The notes below the pieces were generated by a model that saw nothing but the letters and a program-made list of their open reading frames with translations, had not been told where the DNA came from and ran no database searches. Both the position numbers and the translations under genes were made by a program. A stretch of 64,000 nucleotides of DNA, taken from assembly GCF_013466985.1 (NCBI RefSeq), contig NZ_CP059164.1, positions 3,109,001 to 3,173,000 of the forward strand, read 5' to 3'. This document shows positions 29,417 to 37,710 of this stretch, one piece after another. The DNA is from Nocardioides ungokensis. GTDB taxonomy: Bacteria > Actinomycetota > Actinomycetes > Propionibacteriales > Nocardioidaceae. Each line of letters opens with the position of its first letter. Within the stretch, counting starts at the first letter, position 1.

Positions 29417-30586
29417 TCAGTCCTCGGCGCCGCGCTGCGCACCGGCAGCGGCGTCCTGGCTGTAGTCGAGCAGGAAGGCGTACTCCGGCCGCCAGGACAG
29501 CTCCACCTGCTCGCCCTGCCGGAACAGGCGGCGGTGCCCGGTGTTCTGCTGGAAGACCTGGAGCTCCTGGCCCCACGGCATCCGTACGAGGTACTGGGTG
29601 CTGACGCCGACGAAGCTGACGTCGGTCACCACGCCACCCGGCACGCTGTTGCCCGGCGCGTCGAGCTCCTCGCCCAGCTCACCGATCAGCACCTTCTCCG
29701 GCCGGATCCCGACCCAGCCCCTGTCACCGTCGGCGTGGGCACGCGCCACCGGGATCGACACCCCGATGCCGTGCATGTCGACGGTGACGAGGTCGGCCGA
29801 GCGATGGGTCACCGCTCCCTCGATCAGGTTGGACTGGCCCAGGAAGTTGGCCACGAACGTCGAGCGGGGATTCTCGTAGAGGTCGGACGGCGAGCCCATC
29901 TGCTCGATCACCCCCCGGTTCATCACCGCGACCGTGTCGGCCATGGTCATGGCCTCCTCCTGGTCGTGGGTGACGTGCACGAAGGTCTGGCCGACCTCGT
30001 TCTGGATCCGCTTGATCTCGATCTGCATCGAGCGGCGCAGCTTGAGGTCCAGGGCCCCGAGGGGCTCGTCCAGCAGCAGGACCTGGGGCTCGTTGATCAG
30101 CGCCCTCGCCAGCGCGACCCGCTGCTGCTGGCCTCCGGAGAGCTGGGCCGGCTTCTTGCGCGCCTGGCTGGTCAGCTCCACCAGCTCGAGCATCTTGTTC
30201 ACCTGCGCCTCGACGTCCGACTTCTTGCGCCGCCGCAGCCCGAACGCGACGTTCTCGAAGATGTCGAGGTGCGGGAAGAGCGCGTAGCTCTGGAAGACGG
30301 TGTTGACCGGTCGCCGGTAGGGCTTGGCGAACGTGATGTCGTCACCGCCCAGCGTGATGGACCCCGAGGTGGGGATCTCCAGACCGGCCACCATCCTCAG
30401 GGTGGTCGTCTTGCCGCACCCGGAGGGCCCGAGGAGGGCGAAGAACGACCCGTTCGGGATGTCGAGGTCGAGGTCGTCCACGGCAGTGAAGGCCCCGAAC
30501 GACTTGGTCACCTGCCGCAACCGGAGCCCGTCGAAGTCCTCACCTCCGGACGCCGCGGTCTTGTCCTGCTCAGCCACCTGTGACAT
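29417..30586 (-). CDS. Polyamine-type ABC transporter ATPase, PotA-like (set 2)
   Basis: A 389-residue ATPase. Walker A is GPSGCGKTT, the signature [16 protein letters not shown], Walker [13 protein letters not shown], and the H-loop [14 protein letters not shown]-terminal TOBE domain (residues ~290-380) includes WVGIRPEKVLIGE. It is clearly diverged from the set 1 ATPase, so the two operons are not a recent duplication. The ATG at 30586 overlaps the end of the binding-protein gene by 17 bp, which suggests translational coupling. Confidence 0.92.
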   Translation of the reverse strand: MSQVAEQDKTAASGGEDFDGLRLRQVTKSFGAFTAVDDLDLDIPNGSFFALLGPSGCGKTTTLRMVAGLEIPTSGSITLGGDDITFAKPYRRPVNTVFQSYALFPHLDIFENVAFGLRRRKKSDVEAQVNKMLELVELTSQARKKPAQLSGGQQQRVALARALINEPQVLLLDEPLGALDLKLRRSMQIEIKRIQNEVGQTFVHVTHDQEEAMTMADTVAVMNRGVIEQMGSPSDLYENPRSTFVANFLGQSNLIEGAVTHRSADLVTVDMHGIGVSIPVARAHADGDRGWVGIRPEKVLIGELGEELDAPGNSVPGGVVTDVSFVGVSTQYLVRMPWGQELQVFQQNTGHRRLFRQGEQVELSWRPEYAFLLDYSQDAAAGAQRGAED

Positions 30587-31760
30587 CGGACCAGTCCCTT
30601 TCGTACTCGACCGTCTGGCGGTCGTCGAGCGGCATGAAGTCGAAGGCCACCGAGAGCGTCTTCTCGTCTGGGAAGATGAGCTGGTTGTCCACCAGGGACG
30701 GGTCGATCTTCTCCATCTCCTGCCGAGCACCCTCGACAGGACAGATGTAGTTGACCCAGGCTGCGAGCTTCGCCGCGACCTCGGGCTCGTAGTAGTAGTT
30801 GATCCACGCCTCGGCGTTGGACTGGTGTTGCGCGAGGTTGGGCACCATCATGTTGTCGCTCCAGAGCGACAGCCCCTCCTCGGGCGTCACGAACTTGATG
30901 TCGGGATTGTCGAACTGCGCCTGGATCACGTCGCCCGACCACGCCTCGCAGGCGACGATGTTGCCCGCCGCGAGGTCCTGGATGTACTCGTTCCCGGTGA
31001 ACGCCCGCACCTGGCCGGCGTCCACCGCGCCCTGCAGCTTGTCGATGGCGTTGCCCCACTGCGCGGAGGTGAACTTGCTCGGGTTGGCGCCGACGACCTT
31101 GAGCATGAAGCCCATCGTGTCGCGCATCTCGCTGAGCAGGGTGATCCGTCCCTTGAGGTCCGAGCGGGTGATCAGCTCCTCGAAGCTGCCCACGTGCTGG
31201 GTCTTCGACGCGTTGTAGGCGATGCCCGTCAGGCCGCTCTGCCACGGTGCGTGGTACTGCAGCTTGGGGTCCCACTGGCGGTTCCGCAGCGGCTCGATCA
31301 GGTTCTTGTGGAGGTTGGGCACCTTGGCCGCGTCCAGCGGCTGGATCCAGCCCAGACCGATCATCCGGGCCGCCATCCAGTCGGTCAGGATGATCATGTC
31401 GCGGTTGATCGGCTGGCAGGAGGCCAGCTGGTTCTTCACCTTGGCGTAGAACTCGGCGTTGTCGTTGACGTCGTCGGTGTAGGAGACGCTGATCCCGGTC
31501 CGGTCCTCGAAGACCTGGAGGGTCGAGGTCGACTTCTTCTTCGGGTCGATGTACGCGGGCCAGTTGGAGACGACCAGGTTCCTGTCGGAGGCCGAGCTGT
31601 CAGTGGCCCGGCACTGGGCGGGGTCCTGCTGCGCGCCCGAGGTGGCGAAGAACGGCAGCTTGAGGGCCGCCAGGCTGGCGCCCACGAAGGCCACCCCACC
31701 TGCTCCCTGGATCAGGCCACGGCGAGACATCCCTCGGCCGTTCGGCGTGTCCGGCGTCAT
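30570..31760 (-). CDS. Polyamine-type substrate-binding protein with Tat signal, PotD-like (set 2)
   Basis: A 396-residue exported binding protein. The N-terminus contains a twin-arginine motif (MSRRGLIQGAGGVAFVGASL), so it probably leaves the cell folded, unlike the Sec lipoprotein of set 1. The mature part has NLVVSNWPAYIDPKKKSTST, DRTGISVSYTDDVNDNAEFY and AEAWINYYYEPEVAAKLAAW, matching PotD/PotF. The ATG at 31760 has a good AAGGGAG site 6 bp upstream. It is the first gene of the operon and diverges from the Lrp-like regulator gene. Confidence 0.9.
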   Translation of the reverse strand: MTPDTPNGRGMSRRGLIQGAGGVAFVGASLAALKLPFFATSGAQQDPAQCRATDSSASDRNLVVSNWPAYIDPKKKSTSTLQVFEDRTGISVSYTDDVNDNAEFYAKVKNQLASCQPINRDMIILTDWMAARMIGLGWIQPLDAAKVPNLHKNLIEPLRNRQWDPKLQYHAPWQSGLTGIAYNASKTQHVGSFEELITRSDLKGRITLLSEMRDTMGFMLKVVGANPSKFTSAQWGNAIDKLQGAVDAGQVRAFTGNEYIQDLAAGNIVACEAWSGDVIQAQFDNPDIKFVTPEEGLSLWSDNMMVPNLAQHQSNAEAWINYYYEPEVAAKLAAWVNYICPVEGARQEMEKIDPSLVDNQLIFPDEKTLSVAFDFMPLDDRQTVEYERDWSDVTGG

Positions 31761-32039
31761 CGAACTCCCTTCGAGCGGTCCCCCTCGATGAACGGATCGT
31801 GCCATGCCTGCCCCCCTCCGACAAGCGATCCCGTCGATCCGAAACATCTACGCAACGAAATCCTTTGTCCGGATCCCCAAAATGTGTCGGGCCAGCCCGC
31901 CTCGGGGGGCGTTCGTGCCCTCAGCAACGGCGCCTCGTGACGAGGGATCCCGTCGATCGACCTCCGCACGCGACGAAATCCATCGCGAAGAGCGCCGAAT
32001 TCTTTGACCGGCCGCCCCTCCCCTGCAAGCATTCGTCGC
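31761..32039. promoter_or_regulatory. Divergent control region between importer set 2 and the Lrp-like gene
   Basis: This 279-bp gap is likely to hold both promoters. It contains a duplicated pair of words: GATCCCGTCGATC at 31827 and 31946, each followed after 27-28 bases by ACGAAATCC (31855 and 31973). A third related stretch, CGAATTCTTTGACCGG, begins at 31996 and resembles CGAAATCCTTTGTCCGG at 31856. One block lies near each divergent start. Repeated, phased sites are typical of Lrp/AsnC octamers, so these are proposed operators of the adjacent regulator. Confidence 0.55.
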
Positions 32040-32513
32040 ATGAACCGCAAGCCCGACCGCCCGCCGATCCAGCTCGACGAGGTGTCCAAGGCGATCGTCG
32101 AGCAGCTCCAGCAGGACGGTCGACGGTCGTACGCCGCGATCGGCAAGGTCGTCGGCCTCTCCGAGGCAGCCGTCCGGCAACGCGTGCAACGGCTCATCGA
32201 CAGCGGCGTCATGCAGATCGTGGCCGTCACCGACCCCCTGGAGCTCGGGTTCGCCCGCCAGGCGATGGTCGGCGTGAAGGTCACGGGTCCGCTCGAGCCG
32301 GTCGCCGACAAGATCGCCGAGCTCAGCGAGGTCGACTACGTCGTGGTGACCGCCGGCGCCTACGACCTCCTCGTCGAGGTGGTGTGCGAGAGCGACGAGC
32401 ACCTGCTCGAGCTGATCTCCTGCCGTCTGCGTGCCATCGAGGGCGTTGCCGCCACGGAGACGTTCATGTACCTGCGGCTGCGCAAGCAGACCTACTCGTG
32501 GGGCGTCCGCTGA
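32040..32513 (+). CDS. Lrp/AsnC-family transcriptional regulator
   Basis: A 157-residue regulator. The N-terminal helix-turn-helix (residues ~15-60) reads AIVEQLQQDGRRSYAAIGKV followed by VGLSEAAVRQRVQRLIDSGV. The C-terminal RAM ligand-binding domain (residues ~75-145) includes VDYVVVTAGAYDLLVEVVCE. The ATG at 32040 gives the usual short N-terminal extension. It diverges from importer set 2 and overlaps the downstream FAD oxidase gene, so it is probably the local regulator of polyamine uptake and catabolism. The effector is unknown; polyamines, GABA or an amino acid are candidates. Confidence 0.9.
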   Translation: MNRKPDRPPIQLDEVSKAIVEQLQQDGRRSYAAIGKVVGLSEAAVRQRVQRLIDSGVMQIVAVTDPLELGFARQAMVGVKVTGPLEPVADKIAELSEVDYVVVTAGAYDLLVEVVCESDEHLLELISCRLRAIEGVAATETFMYLRLRKQTYSWGVR

Positions 32514-33895
32514 GGCCGACCCCCCGCTACGACCGGCTCTCGTTCTGGCACGAGAGCGCTGGCGGCGACTGGACTCCCCGCGCCTCGCTCCCGGGCGACC
32601 TCGACGTGGACGTCGCGGTCGTGGGCGCCGGCTACACCGGACTGTGGACCGCCTACTACCTCGCCGAGGCCGATCCATCCCTGCGGATCGCGGTGCTCGA
32701 GGCCGAGGTCGCAGGCTTCGGCGCCTCGGGGCGCAACGGCGGCTGGTGCTCGGCACTCTTCCCCGCCTCACTTCCCTCGCTCGCCGCCCTGTCGGACCGG
32801 GACGGGGCCCTGGCCCAGCACCGGGCCATGCGCGAGAGCGTCGACGAGGTGGCCCGCGTGGCGGCGGCCGAGGGCATCGACGCCCACCTGGCCAAGGGCG
32901 GCACGATCACGCTCGCGCGCAGCCGGGCCCAGTGGCGGCGCGCCCGCGAGGAGGTGCGCGCGGCACGCGAGTGGGGACGCGACGAGGACGACGTCCGGCT
33001 GCTCGACGCCCGGGAGGCCACGGCGGTGCTCGGCGGCGCCGGGACCGTGGGCGCGACGTACACCCCCGACTGCGCGGCACTCCACCCCGGCCGCCTGGTG
33101 CGTGGGCTGGCCGAGGCGGTCGAGCGTCGCGGCGTCCGCATCTACGAGCGCACCCGTGTCACCGACATCGAGGCCGGCCGGGTTCGCACCGAGCACGGCG
33201 TGGTCCGGGCCGGGACGGTCGTGCGCGCCACCGAGGGCTACACGCCCGGGCTGCCGGGTCATGCGCGCGCCGTGGTCCCGGTCTACTCCCTGGTCATCGC
33301 CACCGAGCCGCTGCCCGAGGAGACCTGGCGGCAGATCGGCCTCGCCCGACGGGAGACGTTCACCGACCACCGCCACCTCATCGTCTACGGCCAGCGCACC
33401 GCCGACGACCGGATCGTCTTCGGGGGCCGCGGCGCGCCGTACCACGCGGGCTCGCGGATCCGACCCGAGTTCGACCGTGACGAGCGCGTCTTCATGAAGC
33501 TCTACGCCGCACTGCTCGAGCTGCTGCCCGCGCTGTCCGGCACCCGGGTGACGCACGCCTGGGGCGGCGCACTCGGCATTCCGCGCGACTGGTGCGCCTC
33601 GGTCGGGCACGACCGCGGCACCGGCCTGGCCTGGGCGGGCGGGTACGTCGGCGACGGCGTCAGCACGACCAACCTCGCCGGCCGGACGCTGCGCGACCTC
33701 GTCCTGGGTCGCGACACCGAGCTGACGACGCTGCCGTGGGTCGACCACCACTCGCGGCGCTGGGAGCCGGAGCCGCTGCGCTGGCTGGGCATCAACGCCG
33801 GGCTGAGGGCGATGACCCTTGCCGACACGGAGGAGCGGCTGACCCGTCACCCGAGCCTGGTCGCGCGGGCCGTGGCCCCGTTGCTGGGTGGCTAG
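32498..33895 (+). CDS. FAD-dependent amine/gamma-glutamylputrescine oxidase-like protein (PuuB-like)
   Basis: A 465-residue DAO-family flavoprotein. The FAD motif VDVAVVGAGYTGLWTAYYLA is followed by EAEVAGFGASGRNGGWCSAL, the pattern of the PuuB/OrdL group. The C-terminus has THAWGGALGIPRDWCASVG and WAGGYVGDGVSTTNLAGRTL. It would oxidise an amine such as gamma-glutamylputrescine or a related compound, giving an aldehyde and H2O2. No glutamylputrescine ligase is present in the window, so the substrate is open. The GTG at 32498 overlaps the regulator gene by 16 bp, showing tight coupling with it. Confidence 0.87.
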   Translation: MGRPLRPTPRYDRLSFWHESAGGDWTPRASLPGDLDVDVAVVGAGYTGLWTAYYLAEADPSLRIAVLEAEVAGFGASGRNGGWCSALFPASLPSLAALSDRDGALAQHRAMRESVDEVARVAAAEGIDAHLAKGGTITLARSRAQWRRAREEVRAAREWGRDEDDVRLLDAREATAVLGGAGTVGATYTPDCAALHPGRLVRGLAEAVERRGVRIYERTRVTDIEAGRVRTEHGVVRAGTVVRATEGYTPGLPGHARAVVPVYSLVIATEPLPEETWRQIGLARRETFTDHRHLIVYGQRTADDRIVFGGRGAPYHAGSRIRPEFDRDERVFMKLYAALLELLPALSGTRVTHAWGGALGIPRDWCASVGHDRGTGLAWAGGYVGDGVSTTNLAGRTLRDLVLGRDTELTTLPWVDHHSRRWEPEPLRWLGINAGLRAMTLADTEERLTRHPSLVARAVAPLLGG

Positions 33896-33899
33896 GCCG

Positions 33900-34773
33900 A
33901 TGAGCCCCCGCGCGCTGGTACGACGCCCGAGCCCTCGCCTCGCCGACGGCCTGCTGACGCACCTCGCCCGCACCCCGGTCGACCGGGCTCGCGCTCCGCC
34001 AGTGGGAGGGGTACGTCGATGCGCTGCGGTCCGAGGGGTGGGAGACCGTCGAGGTGCCCCCGGCCGACGACTGCCCGGACGCAGCCTTCGTCGAGGACAC
34101 CGTCGTGGTCCACGGCGACCTCGCGGTCATCAGCAGGCCGGGGGCCGACGAGCGCAAGCCGGAGACGGCCGGCACCGAGGAGACGCTGGCCGCGCTCGGC
34201 TTCCGGATCGCGCGGATAGAGGCACCCGGCACCCTCGACGGTGGCGACGTGCTCAAGCACCGTGGCACCGGCACCACCGAGGTGTGGGTGGGCCTCGGTG
34301 GGCGCACCAACGCGTCCGGCGTCGAGCAGCTGGCCGACCTGCTCGGCCCCGAAGGCGCCACCGTGGTGGGCGTCCCGGTCAGCCGGGTGCTGCACCTGAA
34401 GTCTGCCCTGACGGCGCTGCCGGACGGCACCGTCATCGGCTACGAGCCCCTGGTCGACGACCCGGCGGTGTGGGAGTCGTTCCTGCCGGTCCCCGAGGAG
34501 CCCGGCTCGCACGTGGTGCTCCTGGGTGGCGACACCGTGCTGATGTCCTCCAGCGCACCCCGCTCCCGCGCCCTCCTCGAGGCCCGGGGCCTGCGCGTGG
34601 TCACCGTCGACATCGGCGAGTTCGAGAAGCTCGAGGGCTGCGTGACCTGCCTGTCGGTGCGCCTGCGCCGAGGGCCCGCCCGGGTCAGCGCAGGCCGTTG
34701 GCGCGGGTGCGCGCGGGACGCGCCGGGTCCCGCAGCCACGCCTGGAAGAACCCCGTCAGGTCCTCCCCGCTGA
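33900..34773 (+). CDS. Dimethylargininase (DDAH)-like amidinotransferase-fold hydrolase (frameshifted)
   Basis: A hydrolase of about 280 residues in the family that converts N,N-dimethylarginine to citrulline and dimethylamine. Motifs are PDAAFVEDTVVVHGDLAVIS, RIEAPGTLDGGDVLKHRG, the catalytic His in SRVLHLKSALTALPDG, and the catalytic Cys in FEKLEGCVTCLSVRLR. A break near 33988 separates the N-terminus (ALVRRPSPRLADGLLTHLAR) from ALRQWEGYVDALRSEGWETV; two missing bases in a C run are the likeliest cause. The usual stop after SVRLR is absent, so the ORF extends and overlaps the convergent M1 peptidase by 89 bp. It lies 4 bp after the FAD oxidase gene. Confidence 0.83.
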
Positions 34774-36133
34774 CCTGCCCGGCGAGCGCGACGAAGTCCT
34801 CGGTCGAGCCGTTGCCGCCCCGCCGGTCGTGCACCCAGGCGCGCAGCAGCCGCCAGAAGGCGTCGTCGCCGATGCGGTGCCGCAAGGCCTGGAGCGTCAT
34901 CCCGCCGCGCTGGTAGACCTGCCAGTCGAAGAGGTGGTCGGGACCGGGGTCGGCCACGTCGAGGTCCCAGAAGGCCGACCCGTCGGGATTGTCGTCGTAG
35001 AGCCCTTCGAGCCAGGCCTGGGCGGACTCGCGGCCGTGCGTCTCGGCGTACCTCGCCTCCATGAACGTCGCGGCGCCCTCGTTGAGCCAGATGTCCCGCC
35101 AGTCCTGCACCGCCACCGAGTCGCCGAACCACTGGTGCGCCAGCTCGTGCACCTCGGTGGTCACGCCGGCCGAGCCGAGCACGGGATACGTCGGACGGGT
35201 CTGGTTCTCGAGCGCGAAGCCGGGGCTGAGGCTGGTCGTCAACCCGCCCGTGCTGGAGAACGGGTAGCGACCGAGCTCGCCCTGCAGCCAGTGGACGATC
35301 GCCGGCGTGCGCAGCATCAGCCGCATCGAGCGCCGGCGGGTCGCCGACGGGATCTGCTCGGAGACCGCCACCAGCCACGGCAGCCCGTGGTCGCTGCCGT
35401 GGCGCACCTCGAAGTGGCCGGCGGCGAAGAAGGCGAGGTACGGCGCCATCGGCTCGACCGACCTCCAGTGCGTGGTTGCCAGGCGACCGTGGACGGAGCG
35501 GGAGACGCGGCGCCCGTTGGCGATCACGTCCAGCCCGCGGGCGGCCGTGACGTGCACGTCCATCGTCGCCTTGTCCTGCGGATGGTCGTCGGCGGGGAAC
35601 CACCAGGCGGCCATGTGGGGCTGGTTCATGGTGACGACCTCGTGGCTGTCGGCCAGCCAGTTGCGCTCACCGTCCCAGCCGACCGCGTCGGGCCGGCCCG
35701 CGTAGCGGACCAGCACCTCGTGGGTCGAGCCCGCGTCGACGGCGGCGGTGATCCGCAGCTCGTGGGCATCCGGTCGGGACCAGTCGACCGGGGTGCCGTC
35801 GACGAGCACCTGCTGCACCGGCAGGAGGAAGTCGAGCTGGAAGCCTGCGAGCGTGTCGGTCGCCCGGACGGTCAGGCGGGTCCAGCCCGACAGCCATCGC
35901 TCGGGCAGGAGGTAGGAGTCGTGGACGTCGTAGTGCTGGACGTCGATCCCCCCGTTGCCGTCGAGCGGGAAGTAGGGGTCCCCGATCCCCTCGCTGCCGT
36001 ACGCCGCGGTGCCGTCGGCGCGCGACGGCCCGGGCAGCAGCGCCGCCAGGAGCACGGCGAGGAGCAGAGCAGCCACCGACCTCGGACGGGAGCCCGCGCG
36101 CAGCGCGAGCGGGGCCGGGGGACGTGGCGTCAC
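34685..36133 (-). CDS. Secreted M1-family zinc aminopeptidase-like protein
   Basis: A 482-residue exported peptidase. After a signal peptide (SVAALLLAVLLAALLPGPSRADG region) comes the N-terminal beta domain, with LAGFQLDFLLPVQQVLVDG. The catalytic domain contains TEVHELAHQWFGDSV (HEXXH near residue 325) and NEGAATFME, which supplies the third zinc ligand Glu. The usual GAMEN exopeptidase motif reads FALENQ here. The protein is shorter than classical PepN because it lacks the long C-terminal helical domain, so it resembles small secreted M1 peptidases of actinobacteria. It is divergent from the sulfur module. Confidence 0.9.
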   Translation of the reverse strand: MTPRPPAPLALRAGSRPRSVAALLLAVLLAALLPGPSRADGTAAYGSEGIGDPYFPLDGNGGIDVQHYDVHDSYLLPERWLSGWTRLTVRATDTLAGFQLDFLLPVQQVLVDGTPVDWSRPDAHELRITAAVDAGSTHEVLVRYAGRPDAVGWDGERNWLADSHEVVTMNQPHMAAWWFPADDHPQDKATMDVHVTAARGLDVIANGRRVSRSVHGRLATTHWRSVEPMAPYLAFFAAGHFEVRHGSDHGLPWLVAVSEQIPSATRRRSMRLMLRTPAIVHWLQGELGRYPFSSTGGLTTSLSPGFALENQTRPTYPVLGSAGVTTEVHELAHQWFGDSVAVQDWRDIWLNEGAATFMEARYAETHGRESAQAWLEGLYDDNPDGSAFWDLDVADPGPDHLFDWQVYQRGGMTLQALRHRIGDDAFWRLLRAWVHDRRGGNGSTEDFVALAGQVSGEDLTGFFQAWLRDPARPARTRANGLR

Positions 36134-36185
36134 GGCGAGAACCTAACGGAGGTCGGGATGTCGAGGTCGACACCACACCACGTCC

Positions 36186-36210
36186 TAAGTAGAGTAATTC
36201 ACTGTACTTA
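36186..36210. promoter_or_regulatory. 25-bp dyad operator candidate before the sulfur module
   Basis: TAAGTA and TACTTA form the outer arms and AGT/ACT the inner arms of an imperfect dyad in an AT-rich patch. It is followed directly by AAAGGAG and the ATG of the metallo-beta-lactamase/rhodanese gene. A repressor bound here would block transcription or translation start. A related half (TAAGTCTAGTTC) occurs at about 37623, before the SBP56-like gene. Confidence 0.55.
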
Positions 36211-36225
36211 AGACAAAGGAGCGCC

Positions 36226-37569
36226 ATGAAGGTCGTCACCCTGGAGGTCCCCGAGCTCGGGAACCGCTGCCACCTCGTCCACGACGGCACCTCCGCCCTC
36301 GTCGTCGACCCTCCCCGGGACCTGGCCGCCGTCGAGCGCGCGGCCGAGGCCGAGAGCGTCGAGATCGCGGCGGTCGCCGACACCCACGTGCACAACGACT
36401 ACGTCTCGGGGGCACTCGGGCTCGCGCGGCGCCACGGCGCCGACTACCTGCTCTCGGCCGACGAGCGGGTCGACTTCGAGCGGGTCGGGGTGCGCGACGG
36501 GGACGTCGTGCCGGTGGGTGAGCTGCAGGTGCGCGTCGTCGCGACGCCCGGCCACACCCGCCACCACCAGTCCTTCCTCGCGACCCACCACGACGCGCCC
36601 GGCGCCCTCTTCAGCGGCGGGAGCCTGCTGCACGGGACGGTCGGGCGCACCGACCTGGTGGATGCCCGCCTCACCCACGAGCTCGCCCGGGCGCAGTGGG
36701 CCAGCACCCGCCTTCTGGGCGGCCTCGACCCGACCACCCGCCTGCACCCCACGCACGGCTTCGGGAGCTTCTGCGCCGGCTCGACGCCCTGCAGCACCGA
36801 CGGCGACCTCACCGTCGGCGCACAGCGGGAGGTCAACCCCGCACTGCTGCTCGACCGTGACGAGTTCGTGAGCCGGCTGGTGGCCGGCCTCGGTCCGATC
36901 CCGTCCTACTACCGCCACATGGCACCCCTGAACCGCGCCGGAGCCGGTCGAGCACTCCCCCGCAGCGCCCGCGCGGTCACCTCCGAGGACGTCACCGATG
37001 CGATCCTGCGCGGCAGCTGGGTCGTCGATCTCCGGGACCGGACGTCGTACGCCTCGGGACACCTGTCGGGCACCGTCAACGTGGAGTACGGCACCCAGTT
37101 CGCGACGTACGTCGGTTGGCTGGTGCCGTGGCAGGACGACATCGTGCTCCTGACGGACTCCCCCACCGACCTCGAGCCCGCACTCCGCGACCTCGCGGCG
37201 ATCGGCATCGACGGGGTCGACACGCACCTGCTGGACGCCGGCGACCCGTTGACCGCGTCCTACCGCCGCGCCGCCTGGGCCGACTTCCGGGCGGCCTCGG
37301 AGCCGCGGGTGGTGGTGGACGTGCGCCAGCGCGACGAGTACGAGGCGGGGCACCTGCCCGGCGCCCTGCACCTGCCGGTCCAGGACGTCGAGACCCGCGG
37401 CGCCACCCTGCCCGCCGGGGAGCTGTGGGTGCACTGCCGCTCGGGCTACCGCGCCGGCATCGCCGCCAGCCTCCTGCACCGCCTGGGCCGCAGCGTCGTC
37501 CACGTGGACGACGACTGGGCACGCGTGGCCGAGCTGGCCATCCCGACCACGCCGGGCCTCGCGGCCTGA
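36226..37569 (+). CDS. Metallo-beta-lactamase/double-rhodanese protein (persulfide dioxygenase-like)
   Basis: A 447-residue protein. The N-terminal metallo-beta-lactamase domain (residues ~1-240) has VADTHVHNDYVSGALGLARR, the ETHE1/Blh-type HxHxDY variant, and VVATPGHTRHHQSFLATHH. Two rhodanese-like domains follow. The first (residues ~250-340) lacks an active-site Cys. The second (residues ~355-440) has WVHCRSGYRAGIAASLLHRL, with Cys in the loop. Such proteins oxidise glutathione- or thiol-persulfide to sulfite and transfer sulfane sulfur. A strong AAAGGAG site precedes the ATG. It is the first gene of the sulfur module and carries the dyad operator just upstream. Confidence 0.88.
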   Translation: MKVVTLEVPELGNRCHLVHDGTSALVVDPPRDLAAVERAAEAESVEIAAVADTHVHNDYVSGALGLARRHGADYLLSADERVDFERVGVRDGDVVPVGELQVRVVATPGHTRHHQSFLATHHDAPGALFSGGSLLHGTVGRTDLVDARLTHELARAQWASTRLLGGLDPTTRLHPTHGFGSFCAGSTPCSTDGDLTVGAQREVNPALLLDRDEFVSRLVAGLGPIPSYYRHMAPLNRAGAGRALPRSARAVTSEDVTDAILRGSWVVDLRDRTSYASGHLSGTVNVEYGTQFATYVGWLVPWQDDIVLLTDSPTDLEPALRDLAAIGIDGVDTHLLDAGDPLTASYRRAAWADFRAASEPRVVVDVRQRDEYEAGHLPGALHLPVQDVETRGATLPAGELWVHCRSGYRAGIAASLLHRLGRSVVHVDDDWARVAELAIPTTPGLAA

Positions 37570-37603
37570 GCCGTCGGGACCGGTCCGCCGAGCAGGAACG
37601 GGG

Positions 37604-37623
37604 AAGGAGGTCGTGACCTCTTT
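37604..37623 (+). terminator. Short hairpin after the metallo-beta-lactamase/rhodanese gene
   Basis: AAGGAGGTC pairs with GACCTCTTT across a two-base turn, with one G-T pair, and runs into TTTAAG. It lies 35 bp past the stop codon. It may end or attenuate transcription between the first and second genes of the sulfur module. Confidence 0.45.
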
Positions 37624-37710
37624 AAGTCTAGTTCGTTGATCGACCAAGAATGTTTTCAAGGGCGCCGGTTCTCGAGCACACACGGGGCCCCGATCTCGGA
37701 GGAAAGCACC

